The notes under the pieces are model-generated. The model did no database searches, had not been told where the DNA came from, and was given only the letters and a program-made list of their open reading frames with translations. DNA of 36,843 nt. Origin: Tepidimonas charontis (GTDB lineage Bacteria > Pseudomonadota > Gammaproteobacteria > Burkholderiales > Burkholderiaceae_C). Positions within the stretch are counted from its first letter, which is position 1. Every line of letters begins with the position of its first letter. Shown in pieces: positions 12,308-20,758 of the stretch. The DNA is taken from positions 1 through 36,843 of the forward strand of contig NZ_VJON01000028.1 of assembly GCF_007556685.1 (NCBI RefSeq), given 5' to 3'. The translations under genes and the position numbers were made by a program.

Positions 12308-13417
12308 TCAAATGCGCATGGGCATGACGACGTATTTGAAGTGTTCGTCGCCCGGAATGGTGATCAGGGCCGAGGCGTTGCCGTCCTGCAGCTCGACGCG
12401 CACGTGCTCCTGTCCCATCGTGGCCAGCGCCTCGGTCAGGTAATTGACGTTGAAGCCGATGTCGATGACATCGCCACTGTATTCAATGTCGAGCTCATCG
12501 ATCGCTTCTTCCTGCTCGGCGTTGTTGGCCGCCACCTGCAGCAAGCCCGGCTCCAGATGCAGGCGCACCCCCTTGAATTTGTCGCTGGTCATGATGGCGG
12601 CGCGCTGCAGCGCCGCCAGCAGCGGGGCGCGCCCGAGCACCACCACGTTGCGGTGCGTGCGCGGAATGACGCGGTTGTAGTCGGGGAATTTGCCCTCGAC
12701 CAGTTTGCTCACGAACTCCATGCCGTCGAGCGCAAACTTGGCTTGGTTGGCCGCGAAGCGCATCTGCAGCACGCCCTCGCGGTCGGACAGCAGGCGCTGC
12801 AATTCCAGCACCGTCTTGCGCGGCAGGATGACCTCCTGGCGGGCGGGCAGCTCGCTGTCGAGCTCGGCGCTGGCCAGCGCCAAGCGGTGCCCGTCGGTGG
12901 CCACCAGGGTGAGGGTGCAGCCTTCGGCGACGAACAAAATGCCATTGAGGTAGTAGCGAATATCTTGCACCGCCATGGCGAACGAGACGCGCGCCAACAG
13001 GTGCTTGAGCGTTTGCTGCGGCACCGCGAACGTCGGCCCATAGGTGGGCGACTCCTGCACCAGCGGAAAATCGTGCGCGGGCAGGGTCTGCAGCGTGAAG
13101 CGGCTCTTGCCGGCCTTCAGCGTCAACCGCTCACCGCTGGACTCCAGGGTCACGCGCTGCTCGGCCGGCAGCGTGCGCAATATATCGATCAACTTGCGCG
13201 CGCCCACGGTGGTGGCAAACGGCGCCTCCTCGCCCCCGAGATCGGCGGTGGCGCGGATTTGCATCTCCAGGTCGGAGGTCGTCAGCTGGGTCAGCGGCCC
13301 GACCCGCTGGATGAGCACATTGGCCAGAATCGGCAGGGTATGGCGGCGCTCGACGATACCGGCCACCGACTGCAGCGCGGCCAGCAGCCGCTCCTGGGTC
13401 GCTTGCAAGACGATCAT
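12308..13417 (-). CDS. dnaN: DNA polymerase III subunit beta (sliding clamp)
   Basis: DnaN forms the ring-shaped dimer that tethers polymerase III to DNA and recruits many repair and replication partners. The protein has 369 residues, almost the E. coli length (366). It has recognisable landmarks: MIVLQATQERLLAALQSVAGIVERRHTLPILANVL at the start, RKTVLELQRLL and FPDYNRVIP in the middle, and the C-terminal VMPMRI (VMPMRL in E. coli). It starts 5 bases after the dnaA stop, with AAAGG within the dnaA end as the ribosome site, so the two are translationally linked. Confidence 0.98.
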   Translation of the reverse strand: MIVLQATQERLLAALQSVAGIVERRHTLPILANVLIQRVGPLTQLTTSDLEMQIRATADLGGEEAPFATTVGARKLIDILRTLPAEQRVTLESSGERLTLKAGKSRFTLQTLPAHDFPLVQESPTYGPTFAVPQQTLKHLLARVSFAMAVQDIRYYLNGILFVAEGCTLTLVATDGHRLALASAELDSELPARQEVILPRKTVLELQRLLSDREGVLQMRFAANQAKFALDGMEFVSKLVEGKFPDYNRVIPRTHRNVVVLGRAPLLAALQRAAIMTSDKFKGVRLHLEPGLLQVAANNAEQEEAIDELDIEYSGDVIDIGFNVNYLTEALATMGQEHVRVELQDGNASALITIPGDEHFKYVVMPMRI

Positions 13418-13422
13418 GCGTG

Positions 13423-14874
13423 TCAGCCTTTCAGGGTCTGCTCCAGCACGTGGAGCTGCTGGTTGAGTTCGCTGTGGGTCTGGCGCTCGGCGGCGATCTT
13501 GCGCACCGCGTGCAGCACGGTGGTGTGGTCACGCCCGCCGAACAGCTCGCCTATCTCCGGCAGGCTCTTCTGCGTCAGCTCCTTGGCCAGATACATGGCG
13601 ATTTGGCGCGGCCGCGCGATGTTGGCCGGCCGCTTTTTCGAGTACATATCCGCGACCTTGATCTTGTAGAAATCGGCCACGGTCTTTTGGATGTTTTCGA
13701 CGCTGATTTGGCGGTTTTGGATCGACAGCAGATCCTTGAGTGCCTCGCGCGCCAGCGCAATCGAGATGTCGCGCTGATTGAAGCGCGCATAAGCGAGCAC
13801 CTTGCGCAGCGCGCCTTCGAGCTCGCGCACGTTGGAGCGCACGTTCTTGGCGACGAAAAACGCCACGTCCTCTGGCAGGACGGTGCCTTCGGCAGCGGCC
13901 TTGCTGATCAGAATCGCCACGCGCATCTCCAACTCCGGCGGCTCGATGGCCACCGTCAACCCCGAATCGAAGCGTGACACCAAGCGCTCGTGGATGTCGG
14001 TCAGCCCCTTGGGGTAGGTGTCGCTGGTCATGACGATGTGGCTTTTTTTCGCCAGCAGCGCTTCGAAGGCGTTGAAAAACTCCTCCTGCGTGCGCTCCTT
14101 GTTGGCAAAAAATTGCACATCGTCGATCAGCAGCAAATCCAGGTTGTGGTAGCGCTGCTTGAAGGCGTCGAAGGTCTTGCGCTGATACGACTTGACGACG
14201 TCCGAGACGAACTGCTCGGCGTGGATGTAGAGCACCTTGGCCTCGGGCCGCTCGACCAACAACTGGTTGCCGATGGCATGCACCAAATGGGTCTTGCCCA
14301 GGCCCACGCCGCCGTAGATGAACAGCGGGTTGTAGAGCTGCCCCGGGCTGGCAGCCACGTGCATGGCCGCGGCACGCGCCATCCGGTTGGCCGAGCCCTC
14401 CACCAGCGTGGAGAAGGTCAAACTTGGATTGAGCCGATGGGTGTGCTGCGGCGTTTCCGCAGCCGGCTCGGGCAGCGGTCGCAGCAGCGCTTCGGTGCGG
14501 CTCGGTGCCGCATCCACAGCACGCAGGGCAGCCGCCGCCGGGGCGCCCGCGGCCGGACGCGCGGCGACTTCGCGCGGCGTCAGCACCAACTCCAAAGCCA
14601 CCGGCTGGCCCGCCACCGCCTGCAGCACCGCGCTGATCTTGCCCGCATATTGGGCGCGCACCCAGTCCAGCTTGAAACGGTTGGCCACCGCCAGCGTCAC
14701 CCGAGTGCCGCCATCGGTCACGCGCGCCTGCAGCGGCCGAATCCAGGTATTGACCTGCTGCGGCGGCAGCTCCTGGGCCAGCCGCTCGACGCAAGCCGCC
14801 CAGAGGTCGGCCGGCGCCTGGGGCGGCCGCACGTCGGCGGCGCTCGCATCGGACAGGGAACGCGAAGAACTCAT
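13423..14874 (-). CDS. dnaA: Chromosomal replication initiator DnaA
   Basis: DnaA binds 9-bp boxes at oriC, oligomerises with ATP and opens the duplex. This 483-residue form has domain I (about residues 22-100, [25 protein letters not shown]) and a variable Ala/Pro-rich linker (about 104-145). The AAA+ domain has Walker A GGVGLGKT (188-195) and Walker B LLLIDD (247-252). Domain IV has the box-recognition signature [15 protein letters not shown] near the C-terminus. An upstream in-frame start would add 23 residues with no family resemblance and would overlap the promoter, so ATG 14874 is used. TACAAT (14928-14923, minus) is the likely -10, and a DnaA box lies just upstream at 14944, consistent with autoregulation. 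First gene of dnaA-dnaN-gyrB. Confidence 0.98.
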   Translation of the reverse strand: MSSSRSLSDASAADVRPPQAPADLWAACVERLAQELPPQQVNTWIRPLQARVTDGGTRVTLAVANRFKLDWVRAQYAGKISAVLQAVAGQPVALELVLTPREVAARPAAGAPAAAALRAVDAAPSRTEALLRPLPEPAAETPQHTHRLNPSLTFSTLVEGSANRMARAAAMHVAASPGQLYNPLFIYGGVGLGKTHLVHAIGNQLLVERPEAKVLYIHAEQFVSDVVKSYQRKTFDAFKQRYHNLDLLLIDDVQFFANKERTQEEFFNAFEALLAKKSHIVMTSDTYPKGLTDIHERLVSRFDSGLTVAIEPPELEMRVAILISKAAAEGTVLPEDVAFFVAKNVRSNVRELEGALRKVLAYARFNQRDISIALAREALKDLLSIQNRQISVENIQKTVADFYKIKVADMYSKKRPANIARPRQIAMYLAKELTQKSLPEIGELFGGRDHTTVLHAVRKIAAERQTHSELNQQLHVLEQTLKG

Positions 14875-14922
14875 GGGCGGGAAGGGAATCGGACGGGCGC
14901 ACGACGGCACATCGTCGGCGGG

Positions 14923-14928
14923 ATTGTA
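14923..14928 (-). promoter_or_regulatory. dnaA promoter -10 element
   Basis: TACAAT on the minus strand, 48 bases before the dnaA ATG, matches the -10 hexamer seen at purB and the GST gene. No convincing -35 was found at 16-18 bases, and the DnaA box lies about 15 bases upstream. Confidence 0.5.
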
Positions 14929-14943
14929 GCGGCCGCCGCCCAC

Positions 14944-14952
14944 TTATCCACA
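14944..14952 (+). promoter_or_regulatory. Perfect DnaA box
   Basis: TTATCCACA is an exact match to the consensus R-type DnaA box. It lies in the dnaA-rpmH gap and is the only exact copy I noticed in the window. Confidence 0.8.
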
Positions 14953-14976
14953 CCCCGGCTGGACCTACCCGCGGAG

Positions 14977-15005
14977 TTGGCAGGCCGGCGCGCTTTTGCG
15001 ATAAT
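14977..15005 (+). promoter_or_regulatory. rpmH promoter
   Basis: TTGGCA (14977-14982) and GATAAT (15000-15005) are separated by 17 bases, a strong sigma70-type promoter. The predicted transcript starts about 30 bases before the rpmH ATG and probably continues through rnpA-yidD-yidC. Confidence 0.7.
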
Positions 15006-15042
15006 GCGCGGTTTGTCAAATAGCGAAAACGGGGCTGCACTC

Positions 15043-15177
15043 ATGAAACGCACCTACCAACCCTCCAAGATCCGCCGCGCGCGCACCCATGGCTTTTTGG
15101 TGCGCATGAAGACCCGCGGGGGCCGCGCCGTCATCAACGCGCGCCGCGCCAAGGGCCGCAAGCGTCTGGCCGTCTGA
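15043..15177 (+). CDS. rpmH: 50S ribosomal protein L34
   Basis: L34 is a 44-residue, very basic protein of the large ribosomal subunit. The sequence starts [18 protein letters not shown], contains [17 protein letters not shown] and ends RLAV, matching bacterial L34 over its full length. It is the first gene of the rpmH-rnpA-yidD-yidC cluster and is divergent from dnaA, a widely conserved layout. Confidence 0.98.
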   Translation: MKRTYQPSKIRRARTHGFLVRMKTRGGRAVINARRAKGRKRLAV

Positions 15178-15194
15178 GCCGGCGCGCGACGCAG

Positions 15195-15749
15195 GTGCGC
15201 GAGCCGCCTCGGCCCGAACCCGTGTCTGCGGCGCGGACCGTGCCCCAGCGCTTGCAGCAGCGCGCCCAGTTTCAGGCCCTCTTGCGTGGTCCAGCCTTGG
15301 TGCACACGGCCCATTTCGCCTTGCACGGTCTGGCCACCGCTGGCCTGAAGGGATCCCGCGGTCGGCCCCTGTTTACCGGCCCCGGCCCATGGCTGGGGGC
15401 GGTGGTGCCCAAACGGTGGGCGCGCCGCGCCGTCACCCGCAACACCCTCAAGCGCCAGATCGCTGCGGCGGCGGCCGAATGGCCCCTGCCCCCCGGTGCC
15501 TGGCTGGTACGCTTGCGGCGAGCCTTCGCGCCCGCCGAGTATCCGAGCGCGACCTCGGCCGCCTTGCGCCATGCCGTGCGCGCCGAGCTGCGGGAGCTGC
15601 TCGGGGTGCGCCTGCCCCAGTGGCTGGCCAGCGGCCGCCGTCTGCCGTCGGCGCTGGACGGCTCGGGCACGGCGGGCGTTGCGCGCGCTGATGCGCGCCG
15701 CACCGCGTCGTCTGCGCGCGCGGCGCTCGAACGCGGCGAGGTCGCTTGA
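15195..15749 (+). CDS. rnpA: Ribonuclease P protein component
   Basis: RnpA is the protein subunit of RNase P; it helps the catalytic RNA remove 5' leaders from pre-tRNAs. The RNR signature appears as RRAVTRNTLKRQI (about residues 77-89), preceded by GAVVPKRWA. The GTG start at 15195 lies 17 bases after rpmH; another GTG at 15222 would start at SAARTVPQRLQ and is equally defensible. At 184 residues it is well beyond the ~120 typical of E. coli RnpA. The excess is an Ala/Arg/Ser-rich tail after LPQWLASGRR (about 140 onward). The RNase P RNA gene is not in the window. Confidence 0.93.
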   Translation: MREPPRPEPVSAARTVPQRLQQRAQFQALLRGPALVHTAHFALHGLATAGLKGSRGRPLFTGPGPWLGAVVPKRWARRAVTRNTLKRQIAAAAAEWPLPPGAWLVRLRRAFAPAEYPSATSAALRHAVRAELRELLGVRLPQWLASGRRLPSALDGSGTAGVARADARRTASSARAALERGEVA

Positions 15750-15874
15750 CTGCCTGTGGCCGTACCATGGCACGCATACCCCGCCCTCCTTCCTCCGGCG
15801 CCTGCCGCAGTGGCCGGACGACGGCGCCCGCCACCGTGGTACCGAAGGGCACCAGCGCCGGGCATCCGCCCGCC

Positions 15875-16192
15875 ATGCCCTCGGCGGCAGAGACAGGGTG
15901 GCAGCGCTTGGGCGTGCACCTGCGCGCGCTGCCTGCGCGCGTTCTCATCGCCGCGGTGCAGGGCTACCGCCTGCTGCTGAGCCCCTGGCTGGGTTCGTCT
16001 TGCCGCTTCACACCCAGCTGCTCGGCCTACGCCTTGGAAGCCCTGCAACGCCATGGAGCGGCGGCCGGCACCTATCTGGCGGCGCGGCGGCTGCTGCGCT
16101 GCCACCCCTGGTGTGCGGGTGGCTGTGATCCGGTGCCCTCCGCGCCACCGCGCCTGTTTTCTTTCCTCGACCGACACCCCCCTTCGACATGA
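15875..16192 (+). CDS. yidD: Membrane protein insertion efficiency factor YidD
   Basis: YidD is a small inner-membrane-associated protein that aids YidC-dependent insertion. The 105-residue product has an amphipathic N-terminal helix (VLIAAVQGYRLLLSPWLG, about 23-40) and then the family core SSCRFTPSCSAYALEALQRHG with its conserved cysteines. RCHPWCAGGCDPVP follows near residues 75-88. The open frame extends back to a TTG overlapping the rnpA stop (15746), but those 43 residues are not conserved, so ATG 15875 is preferred. Its stop overlaps the yidC start as ATGA. Confidence 0.92.
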   Translation: MPSAAETGWQRLGVHLRALPARVLIAAVQGYRLLLSPWLGSSCRFTPSCSAYALEALQRHGAAAGTYLAARRLLRCHPWCAGGCDPVPSAPPRLFSFLDRHPPST

Positions 16193-17910
16193 GCGACATT
16201 CGCCGATCCATCCTGTGGGTGATCTTTGGCTTTTCGATGATCCTGTTGTGGGATCGTTGGCAGGTTTACAACGGCCAGCCAGCCACCTTCTTTCCCTCGG
16301 CCAGCAGCCCGGCCCGCCCGGCAGCCAGCGATGCGCCACGCCGTGACGGCGACGCCAGTGTGCCGGTCGCCGACATCGCCACCTCGACCCCGGCCAATGC
16401 GACGGCCACCGGCGCGGCTCCGGCCGCCGCGCTGCCACCGCGCGAGCGCCACAGCGTGCGCACCGATGTCCTGGAGTTGACCATCGACAGCGAAGGCGCC
16501 TCGCTGGTGGGCGCGCGCCTGCTGCGCCACGCGGCCGAAACCGGCAAGGCGCTGCGCCAGCAATTCACGCCGCTGCAACTGCTCACCGACAGCGACGGTC
16601 GCACCTACGTGGCGCAAAGCGGGGTGGTCGGCAACGGCGCCCTGCCCACTCACAAGACGCCGATGCGCCTGGTCGAGCCGGCCGATCCGGCGGCGCTGAC
16701 GCTGGCCGACGGACAGCAGACCCTGACGCTGCGCTTCGAGTCGGTGCCGATCGGCGGCGCGGTGCTGCGCAAGACGCTGACACTGCAGCGCGGCAGCTAC
16801 GCCATCGGGGTGCAACACGAACTGGTCAACGTGGGCCAGGCTCCGTTGCAGGCGCGCGTATACCAGCAGCTGCTGCGTGACCGCCTGCACGCTGGCAGTG
16901 AAACGCCGTTTTACTCCACCTTCACCGGCCCGGCGGTGTATAGCGACGCGGCCAAGTACCAAAAGGTCGGCTTCGACGATATCGACAAGGGCAAGATCGA
17001 TATCCAGACCCGCGCCAGCGATGGCTACGTGGCGATGGTGCAGCACTACTTCGTCACCGCCTGGCTGCTGCCGGCCGGTGTGGAGCGCGAGAACTTCGTG
17101 CGCAAGGTCGATGGCCTGTACGCGGTGGGCCAGATCGGCCCCACGCTGACGGTGGCGCCGGGCGAGCACGCCCGCTTCGACGCGCAGCTCTATGTCGGCC
17201 CGCAAGAAGAAAAAGTATTGGAAGCGCTGGCCCCCGGCCTGGAACTGGTCAAGGACTATGGCTGGTTGACCATCCTGGCCAAGCCGCTGTACTGGCTGCT
17301 GGCCAAAATCCACGCCATCGTCGGCAACTGGGGCTGGGCCATCGTCGCCCTGGTGGTGTTGATCAAGGCGGCCTTTTACTGGCTCAACGCCAGTGCCTAC
17401 CGCAGCATGGCCAAGATGAAAGCGATCAATCCGCGCATCATGGAAATGCGCGAGCGCCTGAAAGACAAGCCGCAGTTGCTGCAGCAGGAGATGATGAAGC
17501 TGTACCGGGACGAGAAGGTCAACCCGCTCGGCGGCTGTCTGCCCATCCTGATCCAGATCCCGGTGTTCATTGCCCTGTACTGGGTGCTGCTGGCCAGCGT
17601 CGAGATGCGCAACGCCCCCTGGATCGGCTGGATCGTGGACCTGTCCTCCCCCGACCCGTACTATGTGCTGCCGCTGGTGATGACCCTGACCACGCTGGTG
17701 CAGACGGCGCTCAACCCGCTGCCGCCCGATCCGCTGCAGGCCAAGCTGATGTGGCTGATGCCGCTCATCTTCAGCGTGATGTTTTTCTTCTTTCCCGCTG
17801 GCTTGGTGCTGTACTGGATCACCAACAACATCTTGACGATCGCGCAGCAGGCCGTCATAAACCATCAGATGGGCGTGCCGCTGAAGTTCAACCTGCCCAC
17901 GTTCAAGTAA
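16189..17910 (+). CDS. yidC: Membrane protein insertase YidC
   Basis: YidC inserts and folds inner-membrane proteins, alone or with SecYEG. The 573-residue protein is the Gram-negative type. It has an N-terminal membrane anchor (about residues 8-21), a variable Ala/Thr/Pro-rich linker (about 38-90), and a large periplasmic beta domain (about 90-345). The conserved insertase core begins [11 protein letters not shown] and contains [22 protein letters not shown]. The late [23 protein letters not shown] segment is also present. The C-terminus ends shortly after the last helix (KFNLPTFK) without a long basic tail. It is coupled to yidD by an ATGA overlap. Confidence 0.98.
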   Translation: MSDIRRSILWVIFGFSMILLWDRWQVYNGQPATFFPSASSPARPAASDAPRRDGDASVPVADIATSTPANATATGAAPAAALPPRERHSVRTDVLELTIDSEGASLVGARLLRHAAETGKALRQQFTPLQLLTDSDGRTYVAQSGVVGNGALPTHKTPMRLVEPADPAALTLADGQQTLTLRFESVPIGGAVLRKTLTLQRGSYAIGVQHELVNVGQAPLQARVYQQLLRDRLHAGSETPFYSTFTGPAVYSDAAKYQKVGFDDIDKGKIDIQTRASDGYVAMVQHYFVTAWLLPAGVERENFVRKVDGLYAVGQIGPTLTVAPGEHARFDAQLYVGPQEEKVLEALAPGLELVKDYGWLTILAKPLYWLLAKIHAIVGNWGWAIVALVVLIKAAFYWLNASAYRSMAKMKAINPRIMEMRERLKDKPQLLQQEMMKLYRDEKVNPLGGCLPILIQIPVFIALYWVLLASVEMRNAPWIGWIVDLSSPDPYYVLPLVMTLTTLVQTALNPLPPDPLQAKLMWLMPLIFSVMFFFFPAGLVLYWITNNILTIAQQAVINHQMGVPLKFNLPTFK

Positions 17911-17956
17911 ACGGACGCGGCCCGAACGCCGCGCCTGCGCCCGTGCGACCTGCGGC

Positions 17957-19432
17957 ATGCTGCCCCGCCACCACGAACCCATCGTTGCCGTCGCCACCGC
18001 CCCGGGGCGCGGCGCGGTGGGCATCGTGCGTCTGTCCGGACGGGGACTGGCGTCGTTGATGCCGCCGCTGCTGGGCCGTAGCCTGCGGCCCCGATACGCG
18101 CACTATGGGCCTTTTTTGGCAGCGGACGGCAGCGCGCTGGACCACGGCATCGCCTTGTGGTTTCCGGCACCACACTCCTACACCGGCGAAGACGTGCTGG
18201 AGCTGCAGGCGCACGGCGGTCCGGTGCTGTTGCAGCTGTTGCTGCAGCGCTGCCTGCAAGCGGCATCCGAAGCCGACTCGTGCAGCGGACAGCCGCGCCT
18301 GCCGGGCCTGCGCATGGCGCAACCGGGCGAATTCACCGAGCGCGCCTTCCTCAACGGCAAGCTGGACCTGGCGCAAGCCGAGGCGGTGGCCGACCTGATC
18401 GACGCCAGTACGGAAGCCGCTGCGCGCAGCGCCGCGCGCTCGCTCAGCGGCGCCTTCTCGCAAGCGGTGCAGGCGCTGCACGAGTCCCTGGTGCACCTGC
18501 GCATGCTGGTGGAGGCCACGCTCGACTTTCCCGAAGAGGACATCGATTTTTTGCAACAGGCCGACGCCGCCGGACGGCTGGCGCGGCTGCTGGCGCAGCT
18601 GGATGAGGTGCTGGCGCGCACGCGCCAGGGGGCGTTGCTGCGCGAAGGCATGCACGTGGTCATCGCTGGGCAGCCCAACGCGGGCAAGAGCTCGCTGCTC
18701 AACGCGCTGGCGCAAGCCGAGGTGGCCATCGTCACGCCCGTTGCCGGCACCACGCGCGACGTAGTGCAACAGGCCATCCAGATCGAGGGCGTGCCGCTGC
18801 ACGTGATCGACACCGCCGGCCTGCGCGATGGCGCCGAGGTCGATGAAATCGAGCGCATCGGCATCGCGCGCGCCTGGCAGCGCATCGAGACGGCCGACGC
18901 CGTGCTGTTCGTGCACGACCTCACGCGCGCGGCCGACCCCGCGTACGCGCAGGCCGACGCCGCCATCGCCGCCGAGCTGCGCGCGCGGCTGCCGGCGCGC
19001 GTGCCGGTCATCGACGTCTGGAACAAGGCCGATGCGGTGGGTGCCACGGCCGCCGTGGACGAGACCGAGGCCCGGGCAGCACCGGCTGCCGCGGCGGACG
19101 GCGTCGTGGCGTCGGCGCCGCCGCTGCGGCTGTCGGCACGCACCGGCGCGGGCTTGCCAGCGCTGCGCCAGCGGCTGCTGCAGGCGGTGGGCTGGACGGG
19201 CCACACGCCGGAGGGGCTGTTTAGCGCCCGCCAACGCCACGTCGATGCCTTGCGGCAGGTGCGCACCCACGTGCAGGCGGCGCAGATGCTGCTGGCGGGC
19301 CCCGCACCGGCGCTGGAGCTGCTGGCCGAGGAGCTGCGCTTGGCGCAGGAAGCGCTGGCGCGCCTGACCGGCGCGTTCGGCGCCGACGACCTGCTGGGCG
19401 TGATCTTTTCCCGCTTTTGCATCGGCAAATGA
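17957..19432 (+). CDS. mnmE: tRNA uridine-5-carboxymethylaminomethyl modification GTPase MnmE
   Basis: MnmE (TrmE) acts with MnmG to modify the wobble uridine of certain tRNAs. The 491-residue protein has the N-terminal folate-binding domain ([20 protein letters not shown], residues ~9-28) and [26 protein letters not shown] in the helical domain. The inserted G domain has G1 GQPNAGKS (~237-244), G2 [10 protein letters not shown]3 DTAGLRD and G4 NKAD. The conserved catalytic C-terminus CIGK is intact. It lies 46 bases after yidC, and its stop overlaps the next gene's ATG as ATGA. Confidence 0.98.
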   Translation: MLPRHHEPIVAVATAPGRGAVGIVRLSGRGLASLMPPLLGRSLRPRYAHYGPFLAADGSALDHGIALWFPAPHSYTGEDVLELQAHGGPVLLQLLLQRCLQAASEADSCSGQPRLPGLRMAQPGEFTERAFLNGKLDLAQAEAVADLIDASTEAAARSAARSLSGAFSQAVQALHESLVHLRMLVEATLDFPEEDIDFLQQADAAGRLARLLAQLDEVLARTRQGALLREGMHVVIAGQPNAGKSSLLNALAQAEVAIVTPVAGTTRDVVQQAIQIEGVPLHVIDTAGLRDGAEVDEIERIGIARAWQRIETADAVLFVHDLTRAADPAYAQADAAIAAELRARLPARVPVIDVWNKADAVGATAAVDETEARAAPAAAADGVVASAPPLRLSARTGAGLPALRQRLLQAVGWTGHTPEGLFSARQRHVDALRQVRTHVQAAQMLLAGPAPALELLAEELRLAQEALARLTGAFGADDLLGVIFSRFCIGK

Positions 19433-20634
19433 CAACCCTGGTCCCCGCTCCCCCTGCCAGCACGCGCGCCCAGGCGGTGGCGCCCTTCCTCGTGATGCAC
19501 GTGGCCCAGGAGGCCGCTGCGCATGCGGCCGCCCAGCCGCCGGGGGCGCCGCGTCTGCTGTACCTGAATATCGGCGAGCCGGACCGCGGCGCGCCGCCCC
19601 CGGTGCAAGCCGCTGCCGAGGCCGCCATCCGCGCCGGCCGCACCCAGTACACCGCGGCGCTCGGGCTGGATGCGCTGCGCGAGCGGCTGTCGGCCTGGTA
19701 TGCACAGCGCCATGGGGTAGCGGTGCCGGCGCGGCGCATCGCCATCACCGCCGGCGCCTCGGCCGCGCTGCAGCTGGCTACCCTGGCCTTGTTCGACGCC
19801 GGCGACGAGGTGCTGCTGCCGGACCCGGGCTACCCCTGCAACCGACAGATTCTGGCCAGCTTGGGCGTGACGCCGACCGCCCTGCCCACCACGGCGGCCA
19901 CGCGCTACCAGCCCACGGCCGCCCAGATCCAGGCGGCCTGGGGGCCGCGCACGCGCGGCGTGATGTTGGCCTCGCCGGCCAACCCCACGGGAACGTCGAT
20001 CGAGCCGGCCGCGTTGGATCGGCTGCTGGCGGTGGTGCGGGGGCACGGCGGCGCGTTGGTCATCGACGAGATCTACCTCGGCCTGTCGTTTGCGGCGCGC
20101 TACGGCCAAACCGCACTGGCGCTGGGCGACGATGTCATCAGCGTCAACAGCTTTTCCAAATATTTCGGCATGACGGGCTGGCGGCTGGGCTGGCTGGTCT
20201 TGCCCGAGTCGCTCGTGCCGGCGGCCGAGCGGCTGATGCAGAACCACTATATCTGCGCCAGCGCGGTGGCGCAGCATGCGGCGCTGGCTTGCTTCGAGCC
20301 GGAGAGCCTGGCCGAGTTCGAACGCCGCCGCGCCGACTACGCGGCGCGGCGTGACGCCTTCGTGCCGACGCTGCGCGCGCTGGGCTTCGCCGTGCCGGTG
20401 GCGCCGGACGGCGCGTTTTACGTATGGGCCGATGCCAGCGCCTTGTTTGCGCGCGCCGGCGTGACCAACAGCATGGAGTTCGTGCGCGCGATGCTGCGCC
20501 ACGCGCACGTGGTGGCCACGCCGAGCGCCGATTTCGGCCAAGCCGATGGCGCTCGCTTCGTGCGCTTTTCCATCGCCACCGCCCCCGCCGATCTGGACGA
20601 GGCCATCGAGCGCCTGCGCCGCTGGCTGGTCTGA
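19429..20634 (+). CDS. PLP-dependent class I/II aminotransferase
   Basis: This 401-residue cytoplasmic enzyme is a fold-type I aminotransferase that moves amino groups between an amino acid and a keto acid. It has the N-terminal [12 protein letters not shown], the cofactor-binding stretch [11 protein letters not shown], and the ASPANPTGT substrate-binding loop. [11 protein letters not shown] contributes the ring-stacking Asp/Tyr pair. The Schiff-base lysine is in [15 protein letters not shown], and the carboxylate-binding Arg is in RFVRFSIA near the end. The substrate cannot be read; aspartate/alanine aminotransferase-like members are closest in style. ATG 19429 overlaps the mnmE stop (ATGA), so expression is probably coupled to mnmE although no functional link is known. 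Confidence 0.93.
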   Translation: MTTLVPAPPASTRAQAVAPFLVMHVAQEAAAHAAAQPPGAPRLLYLNIGEPDRGAPPPVQAAAEAAIRAGRTQYTAALGLDALRERLSAWYAQRHGVAVPARRIAITAGASAALQLATLALFDAGDEVLLPDPGYPCNRQILASLGVTPTALPTTAATRYQPTAAQIQAAWGPRTRGVMLASPANPTGTSIEPAALDRLLAVVRGHGGALVIDEIYLGLSFAARYGQTALALGDDVISVNSFSKYFGMTGWRLGWLVLPESLVPAAERLMQNHYICASAVAQHAALACFEPESLAEFERRRADYAARRDAFVPTLRALGFAVPVAPDGAFYVWADASALFARAGVTNSMEFVRAMLRHAHVVATPSADFGQADGARFVRFSIATAPADLDEAIERLRRWLV

Positions 20635-20758
20635 GCCCGATCCCACCGTCCGGGCCGGCCATTGGGGTCTGGTGGGCCCTGATCACGCCCCCGCGATGGC
20701 GGGCTGGGCCGCGCCGGCCCGCCGAGCGCGCCAAGCTTGCCGAGCGGCGGTCATGGCC

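Larger units (their letters stand above)
14875..15042. other. Candidate oriC region (dnaA-rpmH intergenic)
   Basis: The conserved rpmH/dnaA junction, divergent transcription of replication and ribosomal genes, and an exact DnaA box suggest that the replication origin lies here or very near. The gap is only 168 bases. Its only AT-leaning part is 15001-15030 (around AATAGCGAAAA), and it has one clear box, so other elements may be degenerate or lie in flanking genes. Confidence 0.5.

Noticed and set aside
16072-18024. A 650-residue minus-strand open frame
   Set aside because: It is antisense to yidC; its composition is typical of a shadow frame.
18178-20646. An 822-residue minus-strand open frame
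   Set aside because: It is antisense to mnmE and the aminotransferase gene, both clearly genuine.
20635-20758. Possible tRNA or small RNA between the aminotransferase and chemoreceptor genes
   Set aside because: No T-loop or acceptor-stem pairing was visible; the segment looks like plain GC-rich spacer.
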